DNA from: Maridesulfovibrio salexigens DSM 2638
GTDB taxonomy: Bacteria > Desulfobacterota > Desulfovibrionia > Desulfovibrionales > Desulfovibrionaceae
Assembly (NCBI RefSeq): GCF_000023445.1
Contig: NC_012881.1
Span: forward strand, 4,171,501 to 4,235,500
Direction of reading: 5' to 3'
DNA: 64,000 bases
Positions 44,376-53,313 of the stretch are shown here, piece by piece. Every line of letters starts with the position of its first letter. Positions within the stretch are counted from its first letter, which is position 1. Below the pieces are notes generated by a model. The model saw only the letters and a list, made by a program, of their open reading frames with translations, made no database searches and had not been told where the DNA came from. A program made the position numbers and the translations under genes.

Positions 44376-45032
44376 ATGTCCAGAAAGTTGCTGCTTTGTT
44401 CAATGACCCTGTTTTTAATGCTGCTGACTGCATGCTCACAGCAGGAAGCAACTTTCTATGAACTCAGTTTTGAGCAGGACAAGATTGTGCTTATCGACAC
44501 CAATAAGCCCTTCAGCGGAATCTACACAGAATATTATGACGCAGGACAGCAATTCCCCAAAAGCCGGATTGTAATTAAAAATGGAGTAATGGAAGGCAGG
44601 TTCTATCACTACTACCCGGACGGCAAACTGCGCGAAAGGGGGACCCACAGTGACGGCAAGATTTACGGTTACCATTCCCTGTACTGGCCCAACGGCAAGA
44701 TCAAGCAGAAATTCTTTGTAGGCCGTGACAAGTCCGGATACAATTACGAATATTTTGATAACGGTAAGATAAGGGAGATGCGCCATTACAACGCGCAGGC
44801 CCAGCTGGACGGCAAGTCCTTCACCTTTCATCGCAACGGCAATGTTAAGGATGAAATGAATTACAAGAAGGGCAAGCGCGAAGGCTTATTCATCACCAAG
44901 GATAAGGCCGGATTCCTTGTTAATGTCTTTGAGTACCGTGACGATGTCTTGCAGGAACATGCCCGTGATCCTGACCTATCCGATCACTCCAAGTATTCGG
45001 CCAAGACTACTATGTATTATAATTTTCTGTAA
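44376..45032 (+). CDS. lipoprotein with MORN-variant repeats
   Basis: A 218-residue lipoprotein (lipobox LLTAC, C20). At least four repeats of the YYPDGKLRERG / YWPNGKIKQKF / YFDNGKIREMR / FHRNGNVKDEM kind cover 75-165, as in the YwqK-like MORN_2 family. The role is unknown; the family includes proteins loosely named antitoxins, without support here. GGAG lies 5 bases before ATG 44376; a GTG 6 bases earlier is also in frame. It follows the helicase gene by 19 bases and may be cotranscribed. Confidence 0.86.
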   Translation: MSRKLLLCSMTLFLMLLTACSQQEATFYELSFEQDKIVLIDTNKPFSGIYTEYYDAGQQFPKSRIVIKNGVMEGRFYHYYPDGKLRERGTHSDGKIYGYHSLYWPNGKIKQKFFVGRDKSGYNYEYFDNGKIREMRHYNAQAQLDGKSFTFHRNGNVKDEMNYKKGKREGLFITKDKAGFLVNVFEYRDDVLQEHARDPDLSDHSKYSAKTTMYYNFL

Positions 45033-45070
45033 AAAAAGGGGTGATGAACTTTGTTCACCACCCCTTTTTA
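45031..45070. terminator. bidirectional terminator
   Basis: AAAAAGGGGTG and CACCCCTTTTT pair, with TGAAC/GTTCA above a single mismatch. It separates the convergent lipoprotein and response-regulator genes. Confidence 0.92.
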
Positions 45071-45077
45071 AATTTAT

Positions 45078-46451
45078 TTATTTCCCGCTAATTTTATACT
45101 TCTTCAGCTTATACTGCAAAAGACTCTTGGAGATTCCGAGCATATCAGCGGCATCAACCTTGACGAAGTTGCTTGCGACCAACGCCCTGCGTACCAATGT
45201 AGCTTCGATTTTATCCAAGGTATCGGCAAGATTGAGCTTTGAGGGCAACAAGTCAACTGCGCTTTTAAACTGTGCTTCCTCATCCTTGATTTCAGCGGGC
45301 AGGTCTTCGGTCTCAATGACTGTGCCGGATGAAAGAACAACACAACGTTCCACAACGTTCTGCAACTGACGCACGTTTCCGGGCCATTCGTAGGCGGTCA
45401 TGTAATCCATGGCTGCCGGGGCAAAACCGTCAAATTCCTTATTGTTGTCTGCGGAATAGGTGGCAAGAAAATGGTCGACCAGAAAAGGGATGTCCTCACG
45501 ACGCTCGCGCAGAGGCGGCATTTCAATGCTGACTACATTGAGGCGGTAATAGAGATCCTCTCGAAATTCGCCCTTTTCCACTGCTTCCTTGAGATTCTTG
45601 TTAGTCGCGGCAACAATACGGATGTCCACCTTAATAGGATCAACTCCACCCACACGCTCAATGGTCTTTTCCTGCAACACACGCAGCAGCTTAACCTGCA
45701 TATCGTGGGAAATTTCGCCAATTTCATCAAGAAAGAGTGTGCCTTGGTCAGCAGCCTCAAAACGACCCCGCTTGCGGGCAACAGCTCCGGTAAAAGAACC
45801 TTTTTCATGCCCGAAAAGTTCACTTTCCAGAACTCCGGCGTTAAAGGCCATGCAGTTCACAGAAACAAAAGGCTTGTCACAACGCGGTGAAGCCTGATGA
45901 ATAGCCTGCGCTACCAGTTCCTTACCGGTTCCAGATTCACCGGTAACCAGAACGGTGGAGCTTCCCGGAGCGGCCTTGCTGATCATATCAAAGACCTGCA
46001 ACATGGGCTTGGAACGACCAATAATATTGCTGGGTGAATAGCGGTCTTTAATCTGTTCGCGGAGCTGTCTGTTTTCCTGCTGCGCCTTGGCGAACTGAGC
46101 CGCCTTGGTCACGGAAAGAAGCAGTTCCTCGTTGGCAAAAGGCTTGGTAATGTAGTCAAAAGCTCCTATTTTCATAGCCTCAACAGCTGATTCAATGGAC
46201 CCGAAAGCGGTCATGATAATTACCGGAATGTGCGAAAAATTCTTTTTCACATGTTCCAGCACATCCTGCCCGGTCAACTTAGGCATTTTCATATCGGTAA
46301 TGACCAGATCAACTTCCGATTCATCAAGATAGGCCAGACCTGTTTCCGGGTCGGAAAGGGCGGTAATGGTATACCCCTCATCTGAAAGCAGAGCTTCCAG
46401 AATGAGCAGATAGTTCTGTTCGTCGTCCAGTATGAGAATATTTGCAGGCAT
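45078..46451 (-). CDS. NtrC-family sigma54-dependent response regulator
   Basis: A 457-residue regulator: receiver domain (D53 phosphoacceptor), AAA+ sigma54-activating domain with Walker A GESGTGKE, the sigma54 contact loop GSFTGA (Ser replacing Ala of GAFTGA, a frequent variant) and LFLDEIGE, then a Fis-type HTH (ADMLGISKSLLQYKLKKY). It starts 3 bases after the sensor kinase stop, so it is the cognate regulator. Targets are unknown. Confidence 0.96.
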   Translation of the reverse strand: MPANILILDDEQNYLLILEALLSDEGYTITALSDPETGLAYLDESEVDLVITDMKMPKLTGQDVLEHVKKNFSHIPVIIMTAFGSIESAVEAMKIGAFDYITKPFANEELLLSVTKAAQFAKAQQENRQLREQIKDRYSPSNIIGRSKPMLQVFDMISKAAPGSSTVLVTGESGTGKELVAQAIHQASPRCDKPFVSVNCMAFNAGVLESELFGHEKGSFTGAVARKRGRFEAADQGTLFLDEIGEISHDMQVKLLRVLQEKTIERVGGVDPIKVDIRIVAATNKNLKEAVEKGEFREDLYYRLNVVSIEMPPLRERREDIPFLVDHFLATYSADNNKEFDGFAPAAMDYMTAYEWPGNVRQLQNVVERCVVLSSGTVIETEDLPAEIKDEEAQFKSAVDLLPSKLNLADTLDKIEATLVRRALVASNFVKVDAADMLGISKSLLQYKLKKYKISGK

Positions 46452-46454
46452 TTT

Positions 46455-47888
46455 CTAGCAGTCTTTCTTTTGAGGTAAAAATATTTCCAAACGCGCCCCG
46501 CCCTCAGGATTATTCCCGATGCGCAGCTTTCCGTTATGGCTTTCCACAATATTGGTCACAATTGCAAGCCCTAAGCCTGTTCCATTATCTTTAGTTGTAA
46601 AAAACGGGTCTTTAACTTTCTCGATTATCTCAGGTGTGAATCCGGTACCGGAATCACTTACAACAACGCTTATGCCACCCTCTGCTTCATTAATGGAAAC
46701 AGCAATATACCCATCCTTTTCCACAGCCTGCATAGCATTGCCGACAAGATTATAAAAAGCGCGGTAAAGCAGGTCTTCGTCACCACAAACCTGATGCCCC
46801 GGAAGATATTCCCTTTTCAGCTCAATGTTGCTTTGGCGGCATTTGGATTCCAGAAACATATAGATCTTATCCAGCAAATCCGCCGGATCAAGTGCGGTCA
46901 TGGCAATCTTGCGCGGCCTTGCGTAATCAAGAAAATCGCTCACCGTGCGGCTCAACCGTTTGGTTTCCTCATGGATTGCACCCAGAATCTTAACATTGAC
47001 CGGATCGCTTTCCTTCATCCTTTTGAGCAAGAGCTCTGAACTTGAGCGGATAATTCCGAGCGGATTGCGAATCTCATGAGCCACCCCGGAAACCATACGC
47101 CCGATACTGGCCAGTTTTTCACTCTGGTTAAGTTCTTTCTCAAAATCACGCCGTTCGCGCATGCGCTGTTCATTGATGATGTCAGCACGGCGGATAATAG
47201 CCATGATAGTGGCAAAAAGGATCAAAGCCGAAAAACTGGAAGTGAACAGGATCAAACGCTCAAAATTAATAACCGATTGATAATCCTCGGTAATATCCTG
47301 AGTAATCTCCATCACGCCCATGATTACATTCTCATCAATATTCAAGCTCTTTTCAGAACGGAGCGGATAAACAATCTTAAGCTGCATTGTTCCGGGCCGC
47401 ATATGAAAATCAAAAAGAAGAGCCAGTGTGGATTTCTTACTGATAAATTCATACCGCGGATTACCGGTTTCAATGACCTCTTTGATAAATTCACCGCCAA
47501 GATCATCCTTGCCGATTATTTCAGTATCAGTCGAATATGAAACCATAAATTCCGGATCATAGATGCGCACTTCATTAACTTTAAAACTGTGCACAGTAGA
47601 ACGCACTACCTGATCAAGGCGCTCCATCTGTTCCTTATTTTTCAGCCCGATACGCCCATAACCGATAATAGTAGGAAGAATAAAACGGCGGTAAATCTGG
47701 TGATTCAAGTTTTCAGCCTGCAACAAAGCGAACTGCTTCTGCTTTTCCAGAAGAGTTTCGTCCGCATGTTTAGCCAGGAAAACAGAAAGTCCGAGACTGC
47801 TGGCAATAATAACAATCAGCAAAGTCCAAGAAAGAAGCTTAACAAGCTGGAATGATTTAACTTGCAAATCTTGATGTTGTGAATCCAA
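46455..47888 (-). CDS. membrane sensor histidine kinase
   Basis: A 477-residue kinase with two membrane spans (about 17-39 and 211-232) enclosing a ~170-residue periplasmic sensor domain. The dimerisation helix has the phospho-His H271 in SGVAHEIRNPLG, followed by a HATPase_c domain with N, G1 (DSGTGFTPE) and G2 (GTGLGLAI) boxes. It begins at TTG 47888, 7 bases after the GGAGG of repeat copy C. It pairs with the adjacent NtrC-type regulator. Confidence 0.94.
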   Translation of the reverse strand: MDSQHQDLQVKSFQLVKLLSWTLLIVIIASSLGLSVFLAKHADETLLEKQKQFALLQAENLNHQIYRRFILPTIIGYGRIGLKNKEQMERLDQVVRSTVHSFKVNEVRIYDPEFMVSYSTDTEIIGKDDLGGEFIKEVIETGNPRYEFISKKSTLALLFDFHMRPGTMQLKIVYPLRSEKSLNIDENVIMGVMEITQDITEDYQSVINFERLILFTSSFSALILFATIMAIIRRADIINEQRMRERRDFEKELNQSEKLASIGRMVSGVAHEIRNPLGIIRSSSELLLKRMKESDPVNVKILGAIHEETKRLSRTVSDFLDYARPRKIAMTALDPADLLDKIYMFLESKCRQSNIELKREYLPGHQVCGDEDLLYRAFYNLVGNAMQAVEKDGYIAVSINEAEGGISVVVSDSGTGFTPEIIEKVKDPFFTTKDNGTGLGLAIVTNIVESHNGKLRIGNNPEGGARLEIFLPQKKDC

Positions 47889-47891
47889 AAG

Positions 47892-47970
47892 AATGCCTCC
47901 GGCGGCCCTTCAGGGACCAGAGAACCCTTTTGTAAAATGGCTCTCTGGACTCTCCTAAAACTTTTAATAG
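47892..47970 (-). repeat. dispersed intergenic palindromic repeat, copy C
   Basis: On the minus strand: ATTAAAAG, AGAGTCCAGAGA hairpin half with TCTCTGG as the other arm, then GGCCGCCGGAGGC. The core ends 7 bases before the TTG start of the histidine kinase, giving it its ribosome-binding site. Confidence 0.75.
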
Positions 47971-48030
47971 ATATAATTGAGTAATAGCTTGCTTATTCGT
48001 GCCTCAAAGAAGGCAGGTAGTAAAGGGAAA

Positions 48031-48062
48031 GGGGCAACTTAGGATCATTCCTAAATTGCCCC
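48031..48062 (-). terminator. hairpin downstream of pgi
   Basis: GGGGCAACTTAGG and CCTAAATTGCCCC pair with one mismatch around TCATTC-type loop bases. On the minus strand it is followed by TTTCCCTTT. It probably terminates pgi. Confidence 0.75.
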
Positions 48063-48123
48063 GAATTATTCAACTAGGGATTACAGAGATGATTAGCAAA
48101 AAGCACGATAACGTATCAACTCA

Positions 48124-49467
48124 TTAAAATTCCTGCTCTTCCCGCTTAGTATTCAGGAAGGAATTAAGGCTTTCCTTTTCCTTTTCCAGACCGTCAGCGC
48201 CGAGACGTGCCTTGGCGAGCAACTTCCCCATTTCCACAGCAGGCTGGTCAATAGGATTAATTTCTATCAGCCAACCGGTAAAAATAGTTGCAGCCATGAG
48301 CAGACCCATGAGACGGCCGGCGGCTTCCTCTGAATCATCCCCCATCTGCATTTCAACCAGCGGAACCTTATTTGCGGCAAGCGCCATCTTGGTTCCGAGT
48401 CCTTCAGCGTGAATCAATTCACCAAAACTCTTACCTTTAAGATAAGCAAAATTGTCCGGAATATCGTCCGAAAAGGGAGCTCCTTCAGGCAAAGACGGGC
48501 AGGTCAGGAACAGGCAGCCTTTATTGCGCGGACCATCCAGAAACATCTGGTTTACGGAATGCTGGTCTGTGGCCCCGATCGCCGGAAGAGGCTGACTGCC
48601 TTTACCTTCCTTACCGAGACTTTCAGCCCAGAGCTGGGCAAACCATTGCCCGAAGCAGGCCCATTGCGGAATGTAGGAAAAGAAAATCAGTTCATTGTAC
48701 CCTTCGCCCATCAAACCGGAAGCCCAGCAAGCCATTTTAAAAGCCGGATGACGACTCAACAGGTCACCATTAAGATTGGGGGATGCCAAAGGCGAAAGCA
48801 CTGCGGAAGCACCTTCAACCAGCGAGCGGTAATCAACCCCCATAAACATGGCAGGAAGCAGCCCCACAGCGGAAAGTACGGAATATCTGCCACCAAGAAA
48901 ATCCGGAACTTCGAGGGTGCGTACGGAAAATTCATCGGCCTGCTCACGCAGGAATCCCTTCTCCTTATCGGTTACGAAAAGAAGATTGCGATTCCAGTTA
49001 TCACCAAGATCCTGCTTAAGTTTATCGCGGACAAGGAAATACTGGCTGATTGTTTCGATTGTGCCGCCGGATTTGGAGACAACCGCAACAAGTGTTTTTT
49101 CAAGGGGAAGTTTCTGAAGATATGCGTCAAGGGTCTTAGCGCATACGTTGTCAGCAATCCAGAGCCACGGACCTTCATGTCCGGGCTGGTCCTGCTGCGG
49201 AAAGAAAGCTTTCTGCAAAGCTCGTGCTCCAAGTGCGGAACCACCGATGCCCAGCAGAAGCATATGGTCGAAACTTTTTACGTAATCTTCAAGGCCGTCC
49301 AAATCATGAAGCAGTGAAGCCATGAACGGCATGGAGCAGAAAGGCAGCTTACCTTCAGCCACTTCTCCGCTGAATCTTGCAGCAATGGAAGCTGCGGAAT
49401 CACAATGGGATTCAGAATCAAGACGTTCGTACCAGCTGTCGGTCCAATCAAGAATATTAGCAGCCAT
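48124..49467 (-). CDS. pgi: glucose-6-phosphate isomerase
   Basis: A 447-residue short-form phosphoglucose isomerase (Bacillus-like size, shorter than the ~550-residue E. coli form). LLLGIGGSALGARAL, VVSKSGGTIETISQY (sugar-phosphate site) and ATDQHSVNQMFLDGP are visible. It interconverts glucose 6-phosphate and fructose 6-phosphate. GGGAG precedes the ATG. It is downstream of an aminotransferase gene with a hairpin between. Confidence 0.95.
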   Translation of the reverse strand: MAANILDWTDSWYERLDSESHCDSAASIAARFSGEVAEGKLPFCSMPFMASLLHDLDGLEDYVKSFDHMLLLGIGGSALGARALQKAFFPQQDQPGHEGPWLWIADNVCAKTLDAYLQKLPLEKTLVAVVSKSGGTIETISQYFLVRDKLKQDLGDNWNRNLLFVTDKEKGFLREQADEFSVRTLEVPDFLGGRYSVLSAVGLLPAMFMGVDYRSLVEGASAVLSPLASPNLNGDLLSRHPAFKMACWASGLMGEGYNELIFFSYIPQWACFGQWFAQLWAESLGKEGKGSQPLPAIGATDQHSVNQMFLDGPRNKGCLFLTCPSLPEGAPFSDDIPDNFAYLKGKSFGELIHAEGLGTKMALAANKVPLVEMQMGDDSEEAAGRLMGLLMAATIFTGWLIEINPIDQPAVEMGKLLAKARLGADGLEKEKESLNSFLNTKREEQEF

Positions 49468-49493
49468 ATTCGATCTCCCTTGGTATGGGTTGC

Positions 49494-49533
49494 AGCCTCT
49501 TCCGGTATCATCAACCGGAAGAGGCTGATTTTT
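49494..49533. terminator. hairpin between aminotransferase gene and pgi
   Basis: AGCCTCTTCCGGT and ACCGGAAGAGGCT form a 13-bp stem. The T-run is on the plus-strand side, opposite to the local genes, so termination of leftward transcription here may be incomplete. Confidence 0.6.
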
Positions 49534-49567
49534 TCATCAATCAAATATGACTATGTTTACTTTTTTT

Positions 49568-50743
49568 TTATTTTCCCATCAACACTTTGCCGATTTTTTC
49601 CAGTGAATTTTTGAGCACTTCATCATCCACGGCATAAGAGAAGCGGATGCAGCGGTCATCACCGAAAGCGGAACCGGGCACAAGAGCGACTCCGGCTTCT
49701 TCCAGAATCTTGGTGCACATGGAAGCGGAATCAGGGGTTTCTTCAGTAAAGAAAGTATCAAGAACCGGGAAGAGATAGAAAGCTCCATCCGGTTTGGGGC
49801 AGATAACACCGGGCCATGATGTGATGATATCGTAAGCAAGGTCACGGCGACGCTGAAACTTAACGCACATCTCATCAATAAGATCCCAAGGTCCTTCAAA
49901 AGCAGCCAGAGCAGCTTTCTGAGCCATGGTGTTTACGTTTGAAGTGGACTGTCCCTGAATTTTGACCATTGCTTTTACCAGATCGGCATGAGCAAGGGTG
50001 GTTCCAACACGCCAACCGGTCATGGCAAAACTCTTGGAGAGCGCACCTACAATAGCTACGTCTTCAGGATTCTTTTCCCAGAAATTGGCAAGGGTGGAAT
50101 ACTCGGCAGGCTTATAGACCAAACGGTCATAAACTTCATCGGAAACAATGAAGATACCTTTGGACTTTGCCCAGTTGGCGATCTCATCCAGCTGTGCCTG
50201 CGGATAATGTCCACCGGTGGGGTTGGAGGGAGTGTTCAGAATCAGCAATCTGGTTTTTTCAGTACATGCTGCTTCCAGATCTTTGATCTCCGCCAGAAAA
50301 CCGGACTCGGCAGTTGTAGGCACGATGACCGGCTTACCTTCAGCCAACTCAACCATAGCAGGGTAACTTACCCAGTAGGGAGCAGGAATAAGCACTTCAT
50401 CGCCCGGATCAATCAAGGCCATGAACAGGTTATACAGAGAATGCTTACCACCATTGCTGATGATGGTATTTTCAGCTTCAGCTTTCGCACCGTAAAATTT
50501 ACCGTAGTAATTTGCTACAGCTGTGCGCAGTTCCGGGAGTCCGGGCACTGCAGTATAACGGTGAAATCCATCATCAACAGCTTTCTTCATAGCTTCGCAG
50601 ACATGCGCCGGAGTAGGACAATCAGGCTCGCCAACCGCGAGGCTTACGATTTCCTTACCCTGTGCGCGCAGTTCCTGTGCCTTGGCGTTTACAGCCAGAG
50701 TTGCTGACGGTTTAGCCCTCATAAGTCTTTCAGAAATTTTCAT
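49568..50743 (-). CDS. aspartate-type aminotransferase, class I
   Basis: A 391-residue PLP enzyme of the bacterial Ib aspartate aminotransferase subgroup. SLAVGEPDCPTPAHV, the NTPSNPTGG motif, Asp in IVSDEVYDRL, PLP lysine in GALSKSFAMTGWRVG and the C-terminal substrate Arg in RCIRFSYA. It probably uses aspartate and 2-oxoglutarate; aromatic or prephenate substrates cannot be excluded. AGGAAAG precedes the ATG. Confidence 0.93.
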   Translation of the reverse strand: MKISERLMRAKPSATLAVNAKAQELRAQGKEIVSLAVGEPDCPTPAHVCEAMKKAVDDGFHRYTAVPGLPELRTAVANYYGKFYGAKAEAENTIISNGGKHSLYNLFMALIDPGDEVLIPAPYWVSYPAMVELAEGKPVIVPTTAESGFLAEIKDLEAACTEKTRLLILNTPSNPTGGHYPQAQLDEIANWAKSKGIFIVSDEVYDRLVYKPAEYSTLANFWEKNPEDVAIVGALSKSFAMTGWRVGTTLAHADLVKAMVKIQGQSTSNVNTMAQKAALAAFEGPWDLIDEMCVKFQRRRDLAYDIITSWPGVICPKPDGAFYLFPVLDTFFTEETPDSASMCTKILEEAGVALVPGSAFGDDRCIRFSYAVDDEVLKNSLEKIGKVLMGK

Positions 50744-51075
50744 ATCTCTTTCCTGCTGCTTGAGTTATATGTTTATCCACGGCCATTGACGATATTTAAG
50801 CATGCACCGTAACTGAGGATTTTAACCAGTTACGACACTATCAAATGAAGCACCCGAAAGGTGTGTAATTGTCAGGATTGTCATTAAGGTCCATGCTCTA
50901 TACGGGAACTTAATTGAAAACATCAAAAACGTAAATCTCTCTGTGGGACATATCCCACTTTACAGCTATTTTTTTGACCGTTTACCGAAAGAAAAGTCCC
51001 ACAAGCCGCTTTATATAATGTTTTTTGCAAAACTGTCGCACCCCTGCTACAACCGCATTCGAGGAGTTTACGAAT
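50744..51075. other. 332-base intergenic region with GTGGGA dyads
   Basis: Divergent promoters for the aminotransferase gene and the lipoprotein-ftsEX cluster. GTGGGA-CATA-TCCCAC (50943-50958) is a palindrome, and another GTCCCAC lies at 50996-51002. No gene. Confidence 0.45.
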
Positions 51076-51429
51076 ATGATCTACAGATTCTTAGTTTTGA
51101 CCGTCCTATTGCTGAGTCTTGCTGCCTGTGCCCCTGTTATGATGAATGGTGAAGTCACATCTGAAAAAGGTACTTCTCTCGGTACAGTGGAAATGACTGC
51201 CAACAAACGACCGGAACTTGAAGCTTATACCATTAAAGCACAACTGCCCGATGAAACAGTTTTCAACGGTGATATCAAGTACCATGAAAAATCCGTAACC
51301 CTGTACAGCCATGACGGGGTCAGCATGAAATGTAACTTTGAATTGAAAGACCAGCTCAAAAAATTCGAAGGCGGCGGAGAAGGCTCCTGCACCACTTCTG
51401 ACGGCCAGAAGCTGACTGTAAAATTCTAG
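51076..51429 (+). CDS. small lipoprotein upstream of ftsEX
   Basis: A 117-residue lipoprotein (lipobox SLAAC, C18). The mature part is beta-rich with two further cysteines (SMKCNFELK, GSCTTSDG), possibly a disulfide. GAGGAG precedes ATG 51076. It lies 20 bases upstream of ftsE, so it is likely in the same operon; a link to division is only suggested by context. Family not recognised. Confidence 0.8.
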   Translation: MIYRFLVLTVLLLSLAACAPVMMNGEVTSEKGTSLGTVEMTANKRPELEAYTIKAQLPDETVFNGDIKYHEKSVTLYSHDGVSMKCNFELKDQLKKFEGGGEGSCTTSDGQKLTVKF

Positions 51430-51449
51430 CTTTTTTTACGGTGAATTAA

Positions 51450-52139
51450 ATGATCCGGCTTAACCGGCTTTCATACAATTTCGGCTCCAACTGGGCCTTG
51501 AAAGATGTATCCCTGCACATTCAAAAAGGTGAATTTATCTTCCTGACCGGACATTCCGGAGCAGGCAAGACCACCCTTATGCGTCTGCTTTACGGTGCCC
51601 TTCCACTCACCCGTGGTCAGGCCTCTGTTGCCGGATACGACTTGCATGATATCAAGCGCGGCCAGATTCCCATGCTGCGCCGTGAACTTGGTGTTGTCTT
51701 TCAGGATTTCAAAATCCTGCCGAACCGTTCAGTATACGAAAATGTTTCCCTCGCCCTGACAGTCCGCAGCATGCCCAAGTCTGTTGTGGACAAAAGGGTC
51801 CGGGCCATTATCCGCGCCCTCGGACTTGAAAAGAAAAGCTACTCGAAATGCAGCAGTCTTTCCGGTGGAGAACAGCAACGTGTAGCCATCGCCCGTGCAA
51901 TGGTAGTAAATCCCAAACTGATCATTGCCGACGAACCTACCGGAAACCTCGACTTTGAGCTTTCCCTGCATTTAATGGATGTTTTCAAGCAATTTCACAC
52001 TCATGGCACCACAGTAGTCATGGCGACCCACAGCCGTGAAATTCTGCGCTGTGTACCTGAAGCCAGAATTATCCACCTTGAAGACGGCCAGCTCTGCGAA
52101 CCACCGGAATACCTTACCTCGGAGCTCTGCCAATGTTAG
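51450..52139 (+). CDS. ftsE: cell division ATP-binding protein FtsE
   Basis: A 229-residue ABC ATPase. Walker [11 protein letters not shown]-loop FQDFKIL, signature [16 protein letters not shown] and Walker [13 protein letters not shown] are complete. With FtsX it transmits the division signal to periplasmic peptidoglycan hydrolases. FtsE reads [20 protein letters not shown] at the N-terminus as usual. Overlaps ftsX by 7 bases. Confidence 0.96.
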   Translation: MIRLNRLSYNFGSNWALKDVSLHIQKGEFIFLTGHSGAGKTTLMRLLYGALPLTRGQASVAGYDLHDIKRGQIPMLRRELGVVFQDFKILPNRSVYENVSLALTVRSMPKSVVDKRVRAIIRALGLEKKSYSKCSSLSGGEQQRVAIARAMVVNPKLIIADEPTGNLDFELSLHLMDVFKQFHTHGTTVVMATHSREILRCVPEARIIHLEDGQLCEPPEYLTSELCQC

Positions 52140-53014
52140 CACTTTTCTTCAGGCTCATCGTCCGTGGTATCCGTGATCTGGGATTGCATCCGTGGGCTAA
52201 TATTTTTACCCTTGTGGCTGTTACCATGGTCTCCATCATGGCCGGACTGTTCATGCTCACCCTGCATAACGTCAATCAGGAACTGCTCAAGAGCAAAGGA
52301 CAGGTTGAAATCCAGATGTTCTGGGCTTCAAATACTCCAGCTGAAGATTACGAAAAACAATGGGCCGAACTGCGTAATATTAAAGGCTTGAAAGACATTC
52401 GTACCTTCACCCCGGAAAACGCCTTAAAGCAACTTTCAGAAGCACTCAGCGACAGTGATGATTTCTCATGGCTCGGTAAATCCAGGAACCCCCTGCCGCC
52501 TACTGCCCTGCTTTCTTTTTCCGTAGAACAGGGCGTTGAAAATGAACGTTGGGCCGCAGATTTACTGCATGACCTTAAAGCACTTCCCTTTGTGGACAAG
52601 GTGCATTACAATCCCCTGCAGATTGACCTTGCAAGGGGCTGGATCAGCCTGACCCAATCCATAGTCTGGCCCATCATCGCTTTCCTCGGTCTGATAGTCG
52701 CACTTGTTGTCGGAAACACCATGCGCCTTTCACTTATGACCCGCAAAGATGAAATAGAAATCCTATATCTAGTGGGCGCCAAGCAATGGTTTATCCGTCT
52801 TCCGCTCCTAACCGGAGGGGCACTGCTCGGACTCGTCGGAAGTTCAACAGCCCTAGGTATCCTTTACGCTGCCCAGCAATTTTTCACAGATATCCTGAAC
52901 TTTCCGCCGCTATTCATGAAATTGACCTTCCTGCCCCCTGAACAATGCCTTATACTGGCAGGAACCGTCACCCTGATCGGAATGCTGAGCAGCTTTGTGG
53001 CTGTTAAGAATTAG
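52133..53014 (+). CDS. ftsX: cell division protein FtsX
   Basis: A 293-residue membrane protein with the FtsX layout: TM1 (~22-45), a periplasmic domain (~46-170) and three further spans (~180-205, ~225-248, ~265-290). It is the membrane partner of FtsE; the periplasmic loop recruits peptidoglycan hydrolase activators such as EnvC or coiled-coil proteins. Translation is coupled to ftsE. Confidence 0.94.
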   Translation: MLALFFRLIVRGIRDLGLHPWANIFTLVAVTMVSIMAGLFMLTLHNVNQELLKSKGQVEIQMFWASNTPAEDYEKQWAELRNIKGLKDIRTFTPENALKQLSEALSDSDDFSWLGKSRNPLPPTALLSFSVEQGVENERWAADLLHDLKALPFVDKVHYNPLQIDLARGWISLTQSIVWPIIAFLGLIVALVVGNTMRLSLMTRKDEIEILYLVGAKQWFIRLPLLTGGALLGLVGSSTALGILYAAQQFFTDILNFPPLFMKLTFLPPEQCLILAGTVTLIGMLSSFVAVKN

Positions 53015-53019
53015 AAATT

Positions 53020-53118
53020 TGATGCGCTATCGCGCTTTTTAATAATCGCATTTCGCCTCCGGCGGCCAAAGGGGATAATCTCCTTTGGAATTCTTAATGA
53101 TTAGCTTTTTTAATAAAG
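53020..53118 (-). repeat. dispersed intergenic palindromic repeat, copy D
   Basis: On the minus strand: ATTAAAAAAGC, a CCAAAGG/CCTTTGG hairpin, GGCCGCCGGAGGC, GAAATGCG, then AAAAGCGCGATAGCGCATCA. It lies at the end of ftsX, pointing leftward; no gene start follows its core on that strand. Confidence 0.75.
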
Positions 53119-53203
53119 CCTAATCTTGCATTTCAACATCCAAAAATGGCCATTCCTCATTAAAGGAAATTTTTCATATTAACCCGCTATCAACCGTTAC
53201 ATA

Positions 53204-53296
53204 GAGCGATAGCTTATTAAAAAAGTTTGGGATTCTTAAACCCTTTCCAAAGGGTTTAAGGCCCCCGGCAGGGTCCTTGAAGAACTGCCGGAGGCA
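53204..53296 (+). repeat. dispersed intergenic palindromic repeat, copy F
   Basis: AGCGATAGC, ATTAAAAAAG, a 12-bp hairpin CTTAAACCCTTT/AAAGGGTTTAAG, then a diverged core with two parts, CCCCCGGCAGG and CTGCCGGAGGC. It ends 17 bases before ilvD; a separate GGAGAGG just after it is the nearer ribosome site. Copies D and F face each other across ~85 bases. Confidence 0.7.
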
Positions 53297-53313
53297 TCCA
53301 GGAGAGGAAAATT

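Noticed and set aside
44376-45032. YwqK-type antitoxin
   Set aside because: The MORN-variant repeats fit that annotation label, but the protein is a lipoprotein outside the cytosol and no toxin gene is adjacent.
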